A stretch of 41,159 nt of DNA, taken from contig JAFDXI010000123.1 of assembly GCA_018268035.1 (NCBI GenBank), positions 1 through 41,159 on the forward strand, written 5' to 3'. This document shows positions 9,208 to 17,593 of this stretch, piece by piece; the stretch's first letter is position 1; each line of letters starts with the position of its first letter. This DNA is from Bacteroidota bacterium (GTDB lineage Bacteria > Bacteroidota > Bacteroidia > Chitinophagales > Chitinophagaceae). Under the pieces are notes generated by a model that made no database searches, was not told where the DNA came from, and worked only from the letters and a program-made list of their open reading frames with translations. The position numbers were made by a program, and so were the translations under genes.

Positions 9208-10833
9208 TTATTTTTTTGCATTGAGTTTATCTAACCATTCTGCTGCTGTTGCATCGCCCTGCACTGTGGCTTCCATCAGGAGTTGTGCACCTTTCGTTTC
9301 ATTATAAGGAAATACACAACGGGTATAATAATCTAGGCTTTTTAAAGTAGCATCATCATTAGCATAAGCATATAAAATTCCCAATGCTGTTTTTGCCGGC
9401 AGGTAATTTTTATTACTGGCTTCTTCCAACATAGAAAATGCATCGCTACATGCAATCCTGTTGTTTTGATTTTTTAAAGCAAGGTTGGCATAAACAAACA
9501 TTGCCTGTGGTATTTTTTGATTAGACAATTGTTCATAAATATCAAGCGCTGCTTCTTTATTTTCCCTCAACATTGATTTTGCATTTTGCAGTTGTTGTTC
9601 CAGCGCAGGAGCAAGCGCATCAGATGAATCAACCTGGATTGTTTTTTTTGTTTGCGCTATAGGTTTGTTATAATTTGTTTGCACAGCATAAACAAAAATT
9701 GCTGCAACAAATAATCCTAAAAGCACCCACAAGAAAACCTTTATGCCATTTGATTTTTTCTTTGGAAATAGAACCGGTTCAACATTTTCAGCAAATGTGG
9801 TAGCTGTATTTTTTCCTTCACGCAGTTGTTGTAATGCAATTTGCAAATCGCGGTTTTGTTCAAGTAACTTCCTGTTCTCCAGTTGTAACAATTTTATCTG
9901 GTCATTGCTTTCGCTGTTATTGTTTGACCATGTCCTGTTTTGTACAATATATTCATGCAATGCCATCCCGCTTGCAAAACGTTCTTCAGGCACTTTTTGC
10001 AAACACCGATACACCATATTATAAATCCACTCAGGTATCCGCATTTCAATATCCCTTTTCTCATTGCTCCACAATTCAGGCAATGCTTTCCCTCTCAATG
10101 TAAAAAGATTAGGAGGAGCAGTTTCCATGTGTGCAAGCATCACAGCATTTCTTGCTGTTTCACCTTTTTCAGATAATGGAAAAGGAACAGTACCTGCAAG
10201 CAATTCAAACATCACCACACCAAAACTATAAACATCAGTTTCAAAATACATCCGGCCTTCATTTTGTTCTGGCGCCATAAACTCGATTGCACCAGCATGC
10301 CTGAGGCTTGTCCTGCGGTCTTCATCACTCATGATGGCCAAACCAAAATCGAGCAGCACATAATTACCGGTATTGACATTAAATTTTACATTATTACTTT
10401 TTATATCACCATGCTTTACATTGAAACGATGGCAATGAGCCAAAGCGCCTGCTAACTGTTCTGCAACTTTTAAAAATTCAATGATGGTAAAAACAGGCTC
10501 ATGTGGTGGTTTTAATAATTCTTCCAAATCAGGGCCTTCAATAAATTCCATTTCAATGAATGGAAAATTGCCTGTTTCAGTGATGCCTGAGCTTAAAATT
10601 TTTACAACATTAGGATTCGGTTGTTCATTTACTTTTTTCAGTTTTTCAACTTCATTCTGAAAACGGGCAAAATTTTTGTCTTCAGATGATTCACTGTAAA
10701 TGGGTGTAGGCAATAATTTTATTGCAGTAAAAATTTCACCGGTGCGCCTTCCTTTATATACAGAACCTTGTCCGCCGGTTTTCAACGCACCCATATTTTC
10801 AAGACCCGATGTTATTGTAAAAACTTTACTCAT
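9208..10833 (-). CDS. Membrane-anchored Ser/Thr protein kinase (PknB-like position)
   Basis: The 541-residue protein has a cytoplasmic Hanks-type kinase domain at about residues 8-285: glycine-rich loop GGQGSVYKG, catalytic lysine K39 in AIKLLP, catalytic loop KHGDIKSNN with D143, DFG at D162 and MAPEQ. The catalytic loop is HGD, not HRD, so this is a non-RD kinase. A linker with a coiled-coil-like stretch (about 305-340) leads to one membrane helix near residues 360-382, then an exported region of about 150 residues with TPR/Sel1-like helical repeats rather than the PASTA domains of PknB. It lies 267 nt after the FHA gene and in the same orientation as the phosphatase and SEDS-PBP genes, which suggests it phosphorylates partners in that pathway. 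The phosphorylation targets are unknown. Confidence 0.93.
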   Translation of the reverse strand: MSKVFTITSGLENMGALKTGGQGSVYKGRRTGEIFTAIKLLPTPIYSESSEDKNFARFQNEVEKLKKVNEQPNPNVVKILSSGITETGNFPFIEMEFIEGPDLEELLKPPHEPVFTIIEFLKVAEQLAGALAHCHRFNVKHGDIKSNNVKFNVNTGNYVLLDFGLAIMSDEDRRTSLRHAGAIEFMAPEQNEGRMYFETDVYSFGVVMFELLAGTVPFPLSEKGETARNAVMLAHMETAPPNLFTLRGKALPELWSNEKRDIEMRIPEWIYNMVYRCLQKVPEERFASGMALHEYIVQNRTWSNNNSESNDQIKLLQLENRKLLEQNRDLQIALQQLREGKNTATTFAENVEPVLFPKKKSNGIKVFLWVLLGLFVAAIFVYAVQTNYNKPIAQTKKTIQVDSSDALAPALEQQLQNAKSMLRENKEAALDIYEQLSNQKIPQAMFVYANLALKNQNNRIACSDAFSMLEEASNKNYLPAKTALGILYAYANDDATLKSLDYYTRCVFPYNETKGAQLLMEATVQGDATAAEWLDKLNAKK

Positions 10834-11100
10834 TGATAGTAGTAAATCCTGTTGTTATTTTTCTGAACATACCCGGCAAATAAACAAATTTTATTTTTGT
10901 ATGCGGGTTTGTATAATCTATTTCCTGTAACAAAATTTATCACTGCAGTTTATTATTTCACTTTTACTCATCTACTCATGATATCATTTTGCATTATAAG
11001 ACCTCACCCCAACCCCCACTCCAAAAGCGAGGAGGCTTAAAACCCAATCTGGCAAAGGGTTCCAGAAATATTAAAAATTTTAAGATAGACAACAATCCAA
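10834..11100. other. Intergenic region between kinase and FHA genes
   Basis: No gene is seen in these 267 nt. They carry the short copy of the dispersed repeat at 10998-11046. The gap is unusually large for the interior of this operon, so the kinase may have its own promoter, but I could not identify a convincing TAnnTTTG box on the minus strand. Confidence 0.5.
10998..11046. repeat. Dispersed intergenic repeat, short copy
   Basis: It begins AAGACCTCACCCC and ends with AGGAGGCTTAAAACCC, matching the ends and core of the copy at 7873-7941 but without the 20-nt hairpin insert. The body can fold by pairing the CCCC/CCT side with GGAGG. Both copies sit in gaps next to minus-strand genes. Confidence 0.65.
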
Positions 11101-11877
11101 CTATTCATTAAAAAAACTAAATCTCACCAATGCTGATTCTCCAAGCATCACCTGGTCGCCTTCTTTTAACTGGTGCCCCACTTCTGTTGTCACCAATCTT
11201 ATTTCATTACCCTGATCAGGTTTTATTTTTATTTTATTGTATGGAGGTATGCCTCCTTCATCTGCAAATAAATAAAATGAAGCCGATTCTTCATTCCATT
11301 CAATATGGGCGTGTTGCCGGCTGATTGATTTATTGCTTTTGTTATCACTGTTATTTGGAAATGCAACCTGATTTACACGCATAAAACCTTTTGCCACCTG
11401 CACATTTTTTTCCCTGCCGATATTTATTTTTTTAACTGATGAATGTAAAGTATAAACAGCCTGTTCTGCTTCACCATTTAAAATTTTTAAGTAAGCAGTT
11501 GCTTCTTTATGTATGGATGGTTTCTGACGTGTTGAAATAAATAATGCAACATCCAGATCCGCAGATACTTTCGCTTCAGGTGGTGCAGGCTCATCAACAG
11601 TAATTTTTAAATACCATTCAACTGGTAAATCAATGGCAAAATCATCTGCAATCTTCTGAATATCATCTTTGCAATTGTCCTGTTGTTCTATATACACTGC
11701 ACTTTCATACATGAACTTAATTTCAGGCGGACAATTAATATATAAATGCAAACCGCGTATGCCACCACCTTCACCGCTACCTGCTTTTTTTAATTGCTCT
11801 TTGATGAAATCAAGTATATCATTCCGCAGGGTTTTAATGTCCTTAGGCTGTTTTTTTTGTTTTGAAAAATTAAGCAT
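11101..11877 (-). CDS. FHA-domain phosphothreonine-binding protein
   Basis: The 258-residue protein has no signal peptide or membrane helix. Residues 1 to about 125 form a domain I cannot name with certainty. The C-terminal FHA domain (about 148-256) carries the hallmark residues: G154-R155 in NIGREK, and S186, R187 and H189 in SISRQHAHI, the positions that contact the phosphothreonine backbone and phosphate, plus the asparagine in PPYNKIKI. FHA domains read threonine phosphorylation, so this protein probably binds a substrate of the neighbouring kinase or an autophosphorylated kinase. It starts 40 nt after the SEDS-PBP stop. In the actinobacterial counterpart, FhaA/FhaB connect kinase signalling to cell-wall synthesis; a similar role here is inferred from the neighbourhood. 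Confidence 0.88.
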   Translation of the reverse strand: MLNFSKQKKQPKDIKTLRNDILDFIKEQLKKAGSGEGGGIRGLHLYINCPPEIKFMYESAVYIEQQDNCKDDIQKIADDFAIDLPVEWYLKITVDEPAPPEAKVSADLDVALFISTRQKPSIHKEATAYLKILNGEAEQAVYTLHSSVKKINIGREKNVQVAKGFMRVNQVAFPNNSDNKSNKSISRQHAHIEWNEESASFYLFADEGGIPPYNKIKIKPDQGNEIRLVTTEVGHQLKEGDQVMLGESALVRFSFFNE

Positions 11878-11917
11878 GATGCTTTTATTTTAGATTGATA
11901 ATTTTTTTAAAAATCTT

Positions 11918-14900
11918 TTATTGTTCAATATCATTTCCTGTTTTTGCAATTGATTTATTGGCTGTCATTGATTGATTATTCAAAGGCTTTTCTTTTTTCT
12001 TGTCAAAGCTTTCTATATAACCCATTGCACGCAAAACAGGAACGATATGTTTACCAGCCAGTTTCACTGCAAAACTGGAGCCTTTACAATTTTCAACTCT
12101 TACGCACACAACAACATGTTTTTTTGTGCCTGGTTCAGGAGCAAAGAAAACATACCATCCATCATTAATGCGTTCATTTTTTACAATGCGTTCCGGTGTC
12201 CCTGTTTTTCCTGCAACAGCAATACCCAAAGTGTAAAATTTCATCGCACTTTGTTCAATCATATATTTTGTCATCAACGAAGCAAAGCTTGTATCGTTTG
12301 TCAATGGTATGCCTTTTTGTAATGTTGTTGTTTTGCCATTTACACTTAATACATAGCGGCTCTGCATCATCGTTCCATCATTGGCAATACCTGCTGCGAT
12401 TCTTGCTACCGCTGCCGGTGTTGCTATCAGTGCACCCTGCCCCCATGCCATACCTGAAATACCAATACCTCTTGTACGTTTTATATTATTTGGGTCATAT
12501 CTTTTTAAACTGGTAAATTCAGTTTTGCGCCAGATATCTTTCCATTTTTCCTGTTGTTGTTTATCATTATCATAATCGTAATAATATCCGCCCACACCAT
12601 GTAAAAACATTCCTGACTTCAGGTATAAATCACCCATGTATTCCTGTAATTGTTCTTCATTTGCCAATCGTATAAAAAATGAATTGTTGGACCTTACAAG
12701 GCCACGCTCCAAAGTAATATAACCTGCTTCATCAGGCTCATAACCTTTTGTGCGGATGAGGTCTTTTGGATAAACATGAATAACTTTTTTTGAAGCAGCT
12801 ATTCCTAATTTATTAAATGCTGCCAGTGATGTTACCAGTTTTGCTGTTGAACCAGGTTGTGTAGCAATGGTAAAACCTAAGTCATTATCAGTAATCCATC
12901 CTTGCAATTGATTTTGTTCCTGTGGCGTTAGATTCATCATTTCCCAATCATCAGTTTGTGGCAATGGATAATTAGCAGATGCCAACACATCACCTGTACT
13001 GTCTTCCATCACCACAACAGAGATGCGATAGTTGACAAGTGAATCATCACTTTGCATTGATTGCTGAATTTTTGTTTGCAATGCAGCATCCAATGTCAAT
13101 TGCACATCACGGTTTTTTTGTTTGAATGAATCAACTGAAGTACTGTTGATACCTTCAATCAATAAATGAGATAAAGCACTATAATCCTTTTGTGCAACGC
13201 TCATCTCAATTGATGTCTGAGGCAAAAATTTTTGTTCATGGTAGCGTGTTGCACTCACGGTGAAGTTGTTTTCAGGAATAGGAAAACCCCGCATTGCTTC
13301 AGCTTCACTGTATTCAGCAAAATATCCATTGGATGCACCTTTAAAAATATTGGTATTATCATCACCAATCCAAAAAAACATTTGATTGCCGAAAGGGTAA
13401 TAACGATCGAGTCGTTTATAAAACATGGCATCAATATCTTTCTTAGGAATATTCAGCGCCAATAGTGAATCTCTTTCATCACTGATAACTGACTGGTGAC
13501 TGGTTGCTAAAATGCGGCCTTTTCTGTCGAGTAAATTGCCTGCCTGCAGCCTGTTCATTAAAATGCTGATGCGCGGATTATAACTAAACATCCTTGCACC
13601 ACTCCTGTCAGCAACCAAAGCAGGTTGCACCACCCATTTGGTATTATTGACAATATATTTTGAAACACTGATGCTCAGCAATACAATGCCGGTGCAGGCC
13701 CCCAATAAAGCAGGTATTAAATTCCTGTCTTGTTGTTGTGCAATATATTTCATCTGCACAGGTGAACCATGTATCATTGATGCCGACAATAAAAAACCAA
13801 CAGCAAGCATATTTACAATTAAAGATGACCCGCCATAACTCATAAATGGTAATGCAACGCCAGATAAAGGCAATGCGCCAACTGAGCCTCCTGCAATCAA
13901 TAGAAATTGAATAAAACTTGCAATACCAATTCCTGAACAAACATAAAACAGGAAAGGCCTTCCTGATTGTCTGCCAATGATGATTGAGCGGTGCAGATAA
14001 ATAAAGAACACAATAAACACACTCACAATACCGGCAAGCCCAAACTCTTCACCCATTGATGGCAATATCATATCAGTATGTGCTTCCGGAATTGTTTTAG
14101 CAAAACCCTCTCCTGCACCTTGCCCGGTAAAACCTCCTCCAGACATAGCCCATATACCATTGGCAATCTGGTCTCCACCAAACACTTCATTGTTCCAGGG
14201 ATCCTGCCAGATGGCTTTTCTATCAATCAATCTTTGCATGGGTCCGGGGAAATAATGCGCAAGCATGGGTATTTTATCCAATAATAAAAATGCAGCAATA
14301 ATTACCAATGCCATCACTGATGATTCACTCAGTCTTTTTGTAACAGTGAAAGTATAAATTACAAATGCAATCGCAGTGATGATTGTTGCCATCAATACAT
14401 CTTTTGATATCCAGATAGCTATCACATAAAAAACTATGGATATAGCCATGTGAATAAAATCGCCACGCGAAAAAGAAAACAATACAATAAAAGTGAAACA
14501 ACAAACCATTGCAGGACCGAGGTCGCCCAATAGTAAAAATAAAAATATAGTTGCGAGGATAGCTGTTAATGCAAAGATGAAAAACTGACTGCGTTTAGTC
14601 CAGGTGAAATATGATGAAATAAATTTCTCATTGGTTGCAAAAAATCCTGCCAGAAAAATGACAATAGTATATTTTACAATTTCACTGGGCTGAAAGCCAA
14701 AGAGGTTTACTTTCACACCACTGCCTTCCGGGCCTGTACCAAATAAATTCGTCATCACCAATAACCCTGTAGCGATGATAGCCCAGGGCCAGCCATTGGA
14801 TGCTGATTTGATTTTAGTAAAAATAAGAAGGCGATAAAACCTCGAATCAGTTGTAAATTTTTTCAAATCAAACAACAGCAATAAAATAATCCCAACGATG

Positions 14901-16054
14901 CCCGCAATAAAATAATAAAATGAGCTCTTGGCTAAAAACCAATCCCGCAAAGGATCCTGGAGGCTTATCAATGTGATGAATGATAAACCGGTGATGACCA
15001 TAATCGAAGGCAGGATTAATTGGTCGGCCTGCCTGAACCAAATACTAAGCACAATATGCAGGACGATAAAACTTAATATAAAACCAATAGTAATAATCCA
15101 AAACCATTGCATTACATCAGCAGGCGTTCTTACAATAAAAGCTTTTTCTTTTTTTAATGAGCTGAAATCTTTTGTAGAGAATAATCTTAACTGATGCGGA
15201 GAACGATAAAAATTAAAACTTGCATCATGATCTAATTTTTCAATACCCTGCGACCTGCCGAAAGTGTAATTTAATTGCAGGGGCAAAACAGAATAAGTCT
15301 TATCATCCGGCAAACCTTTAAAAGAAAATTTCCCATTTGCATCTGTTTGTGTATATACAGTTAATGATTGCAGTTGTTTATGATGCAAAGAATCTTCAGC
15401 AAAAGTTTTTCTTACTGTAATGGTGTTTTCAGATAGCAGGCTATCCACTTCTTCCACATCATTACTGTACAGACTGTCTTGAGGCAATATCAGACGCAAA
15501 CGGACAATCACATTGGAAACCGGAGCATCTTCTTCTTTTACCTGGCCACTGATGCTATGTTGGCCCATGTCTATATTATTGACAGAAGTGATGGAAGCGG
15601 GATGATTTTTTTGTTTTTCGAAAACAGCATCATCTTCAGTTGAAATACCTAAAGCTATACGCTCTGCTGCTACTCTTTTCCTAAATGATTCCCCACCTTG
15701 CGTCATGGCAACAGCAGCATTTACACTGTATTGTTTTTTATTCAGGTCGCCAATATTATCAATTGGTGTATGATCACTCATCCTTGCACGGGCAAAAGTG
15801 GAACTGATAAGATCAATATCTTTTTCATCCTGGAAATAACGGCCTTTCTGCAACAAAGATTTCATGTTTTGTTCAGGCTGATCATTGTTGAGGTTAATCA
15901 TCGTGCCCTGCTTCAAACGCACAGGCAACTCAGTAAAATCATTATTGAGAACAATATAAATTTTATAAAAAAGCACTGCCATCACTGCACTAATCAGCAA
16001 TAAAAAAAGTCTTTCAGTGTTTCTGTTGACAGATGAATGAGTGGTTGTTTTCAT
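11918..16054 (-). CDS. SEDS glycosyltransferase fused to class B penicillin-binding protein
   Basis: The 1378-residue chain joins two proteins that normally are separate. One membrane helix (about residues 13-33) precedes a periplasmic region (about 34-310) with a carboxypeptidase-regulatory-like beta domain near 170-275. Then follow about ten membrane helices of an FtsW/RodA/SpoVE (SEDS) domain (about 315-810), including the conserved stretch IPEAHTDMILPSMGEEFG with the putative catalytic aspartate D661. The exported C-terminal part is a transpeptidase with S1069-T-A-K1072, S1122-N-N1124 and K1283-T-G. All active-site motifs are intact, so it should both polymerise lipid II and crosslink the strands. 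It begins within TAATG, overlapping the phosphatase stop codon by one base, so the two are translationally coupled. It is most likely a third or specialised synthase alongside the usual FtsW/FtsI and RodA/PBP2, which are not in the window. Confidence 0.93.
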   Translation of the reverse strand: MKTTTHSSVNRNTERLFLLLISAVMAVLFYKIYIVLNNDFTELPVRLKQGTMINLNNDQPEQNMKSLLQKGRYFQDEKDIDLISSTFARARMSDHTPIDNIGDLNKKQYSVNAAVAMTQGGESFRKRVAAERIALGISTEDDAVFEKQKNHPASITSVNNIDMGQHSISGQVKEEDAPVSNVIVRLRLILPQDSLYSNDVEEVDSLLSENTITVRKTFAEDSLHHKQLQSLTVYTQTDANGKFSFKGLPDDKTYSVLPLQLNYTFGRSQGIEKLDHDASFNFYRSPHQLRLFSTKDFSSLKKEKAFIVRTPADVMQWFWIITIGFILSFIVLHIVLSIWFRQADQLILPSIMVITGLSFITLISLQDPLRDWFLAKSSFYYFIAGIVGIILLLLFDLKKFTTDSRFYRLLIFTKIKSASNGWPWAIIATGLLVMTNLFGTGPEGSGVKVNLFGFQPSEIVKYTIVIFLAGFFATNEKFISSYFTWTKRSQFFIFALTAILATIFLFLLLGDLGPAMVCCFTFIVLFSFSRGDFIHMAISIVFYVIAIWISKDVLMATIITAIAFVIYTFTVTKRLSESSVMALVIIAAFLLLDKIPMLAHYFPGPMQRLIDRKAIWQDPWNNEVFGGDQIANGIWAMSGGGFTGQGAGEGFAKTIPEAHTDMILPSMGEEFGLAGIVSVFIVFFIYLHRSIIIGRQSGRPFLFYVCSGIGIASFIQFLLIAGGSVGALPLSGVALPFMSYGGSSLIVNMLAVGFLLSASMIHGSPVQMKYIAQQQDRNLIPALLGACTGIVLLSISVSKYIVNNTKWVVQPALVADRSGARMFSYNPRISILMNRLQAGNLLDRKGRILATSHQSVISDERDSLLALNIPKKDIDAMFYKRLDRYYPFGNQMFFWIGDDNTNIFKGASNGYFAEYSEAEAMRGFPIPENNFTVSATRYHEQKFLPQTSIEMSVAQKDYSALSHLLIEGINSTSVDSFKQKNRDVQLTLDAALQTKIQQSMQSDDSLVNYRISVVVMEDSTGDVLASANYPLPQTDDWEMMNLTPQEQNQLQGWITDNDLGFTIATQPGSTAKLVTSLAAFNKLGIAASKKVIHVYPKDLIRTKGYEPDEAGYITLERGLVRSNNSFFIRLANEEQLQEYMGDLYLKSGMFLHGVGGYYYDYDNDKQQQEKWKDIWRKTEFTSLKRYDPNNIKRTRGIGISGMAWGQGALIATPAAVARIAAGIANDGTMMQSRYVLSVNGKTTTLQKGIPLTNDTSFASLMTKYMIEQSAMKFYTLGIAVAGKTGTPERIVKNERINDGWYVFFAPEPGTKKHVVVCVRVENCKGSSFAVKLAGKHIVPVLRAMGYIESFDKKKEKPLNNQSMTANKSIAKTGNDIEQ

Positions 16055-17478
16055 TATTTACTGCTACGGGTTTTAGCTGAATCTAATCTTGCATGCACAC
16101 TGTCAGTAATGCCGACTGAATTATCCCTACTATTTTGAAAAAGCTGTGACATTAATACCGGGTACCTGCAATTGACAAACTGTACGTTTTTTAAATGAAG
16201 TGATTTATTATTCACAAGCAATGCAATATTGAAGTTTTGAAATGTTATACTATCCATCACAATATATTTACAGTTGTCTGAAAAAACCATCGCTGCTCCA
16301 TTGAATGAAGAGTCAGAAACAAGTGTAACTCCATTACCGTTGATATAAATTGAGTCTTTCGATATGTTTAATGAATCATTGATAGTTACATTTTTTGTTC
16401 CACCAAGAATTTCATTCAATGCAATTTCCTTACCGGTTGTATTATTGATATTATCCTGTAACCTTTGTGATAAAACATTTTTTATCAATGGCAAAGCATT
16501 CGTTTTTATTTCATTGGTGCTGCTAAAAAAATCTTTGTATAAAAAGCCTGCTAATGCTAGCAATAAAAAAATACAAATCAATCCGGTAAAAGATGTTTTC
16601 TTTTTTGGGGTAACGGGCTTTTGGACAGTAGCACTTGTTTTTTCAACAACCGTTGGTTCAATTTTTTGATCTTCATCTTTTTTTGATGCAACAGGTTTTG
16701 TAGCCTGATGTTGTGTTGGTTGTTTATCGTTTTTAATAATGACGACAGTGATGTTGTCTTTACCGCCTGCCTGATTTGCAGCATCAATCAATGCAGTAGA
16801 TATATCTTTTAATTTTCCCGGAGCATTTAATATACCTGTGATGGTTTTACTATCAATCATATCACTCAGGCCATCGCTGCACAACAGTAAAACATCACCT
16901 GGTAAAAATGGAGATTCGCCTGTTTCAATAAAATCAGGCTCAACAAGAATTTTATCATCATCAAAACCCAATGCTTTGTTGATTTCATTTCGTTTTGGAT
17001 GTTGCATGGCTGCTTCTTCTGATATCCGGCCACTGTCTTCAAGATATCCGACAAAAGAATGGTCATGCGAAACTTTTACTAATGAAGAGTTGTCACGAAA
17101 AAGATATAAACGTGTATCACCTACATGCGCATAATAAAATTTATTGTTGTTAATATCTGCAATAACCAGTGTGAGCACACAGGCCATTTCTGCATATTTG
17201 CAGGATAACTTTTTTTCTTCAATAATTTTTTGATTGGCATCCAGCACAGCTTTTTTCAGTGTGCCGGGAATATTATCACCTAAAGAAGATTTGAGGAAAT
17301 TTAATATTGAAGTTCTTGCTAATTCAGATGCAACCTCACCGCCTTCATATCCACCCACACCATCAATAACACTCCCGATGATAAACCTTTTATCTGTCGT
17401 TGCCTGAGCAATAAAATTATCTTCATTATTATCACGCAGTTTGCCGGCATCAGTCAGTCCAAAAAAATTATCTGCCAT
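16054..17478 (-). CDS. PP2C-family Ser/Thr phosphatase with exported beta-helix-like domain
   Basis: The 474-residue protein starts with a PP2C (PPM) domain of about 245 residues: NNEDN (E19, D20), D39-G40 in IDGVGGYEGGE, VGDTRLYL, CSDGLSDM (D202) and GGKDNITVVI (D241). These are the metal-binding residues found in PstP. A basic and Thr-rich linker with KKDEDQK leads to one membrane helix at about 290-312, and about 150 residues lie outside, with short repeated strands (NGNGVTLVSDSS, SLHLKNVQFVNC) like a right-handed beta-helix. It would remove phosphate groups placed by the kinase encoded downstream. Its ATG lies inside a candidate 34-aa gene, and its stop overlaps the SEDS-PBP start (TAATG). 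Confidence 0.92.
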   Translation of the reverse strand: MADNFFGLTDAGKLRDNNEDNFIAQATTDKRFIIGSVIDGVGGYEGGEVASELARTSILNFLKSSLGDNIPGTLKKAVLDANQKIIEEKKLSCKYAEMACVLTLVIADINNNKFYYAHVGDTRLYLFRDNSSLVKVSHDHSFVGYLEDSGRISEEAAMQHPKRNEINKALGFDDDKILVEPDFIETGESPFLPGDVLLLCSDGLSDMIDSKTITGILNAPGKLKDISTALIDAANQAGGKDNITVVIIKNDKQPTQHQATKPVASKKDEDQKIEPTVVEKTSATVQKPVTPKKKTSFTGLICIFLLLALAGFLYKDFFSSTNEIKTNALPLIKNVLSQRLQDNINNTTGKEIALNEILGGTKNVTINDSLNISKDSIYINGNGVTLVSDSSFNGAAMVFSDNCKYIVMDSITFQNFNIALLVNNKSLHLKNVQFVNCRYPVLMSQLFQNSRDNSVGITDSVHARLDSAKTRSSK

Positions 17479-17572
17479 TTTTTCTGTGTGTTTTTTTCAC
17501 ATCCCTGAAGTTGGCGCCAAGCATTATGAGGCAAACAACAAAGAGCGATGATGATAAAATAATGTTCATCAT
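17468..17572 (-). CDS. Candidate 34-residue single-pass membrane peptide
   Basis: In the 115-nt gap between the FHA-like gene and the phosphatase, a short frame runs from ATG 17572 to TAA 17468. It encodes a peptide with a hydrophobic core (IILSSSLFVVCLIMLGANF) followed by a basic tail (RDVKKTHRKNGR). That pattern is usual for a small membrane protein with a cytoplasmic C-terminus. It starts 21 nt after the preceding stop and overlaps the PP2C start by 11 nt, so it fits operon spacing on both sides. There is no recognised family, and the peptide may simply allow coupled translation of the phosphatase. Coding status is uncertain. Confidence 0.45.
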   Translation of the reverse strand: MMNIILSSSLFVVCLIMLGANFRDVKKTHRKNGR

Positions 17573-17593
17573 TTGAATGCGTTGTTTATATGT

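Noticed and set aside
11869-11884. Palindrome AAGCATCATGCTT at the FHA start codon
   Set aside because: The central loop would be one base; a physical hairpin must open to a weak four-pair stem, so translational control is not supported.
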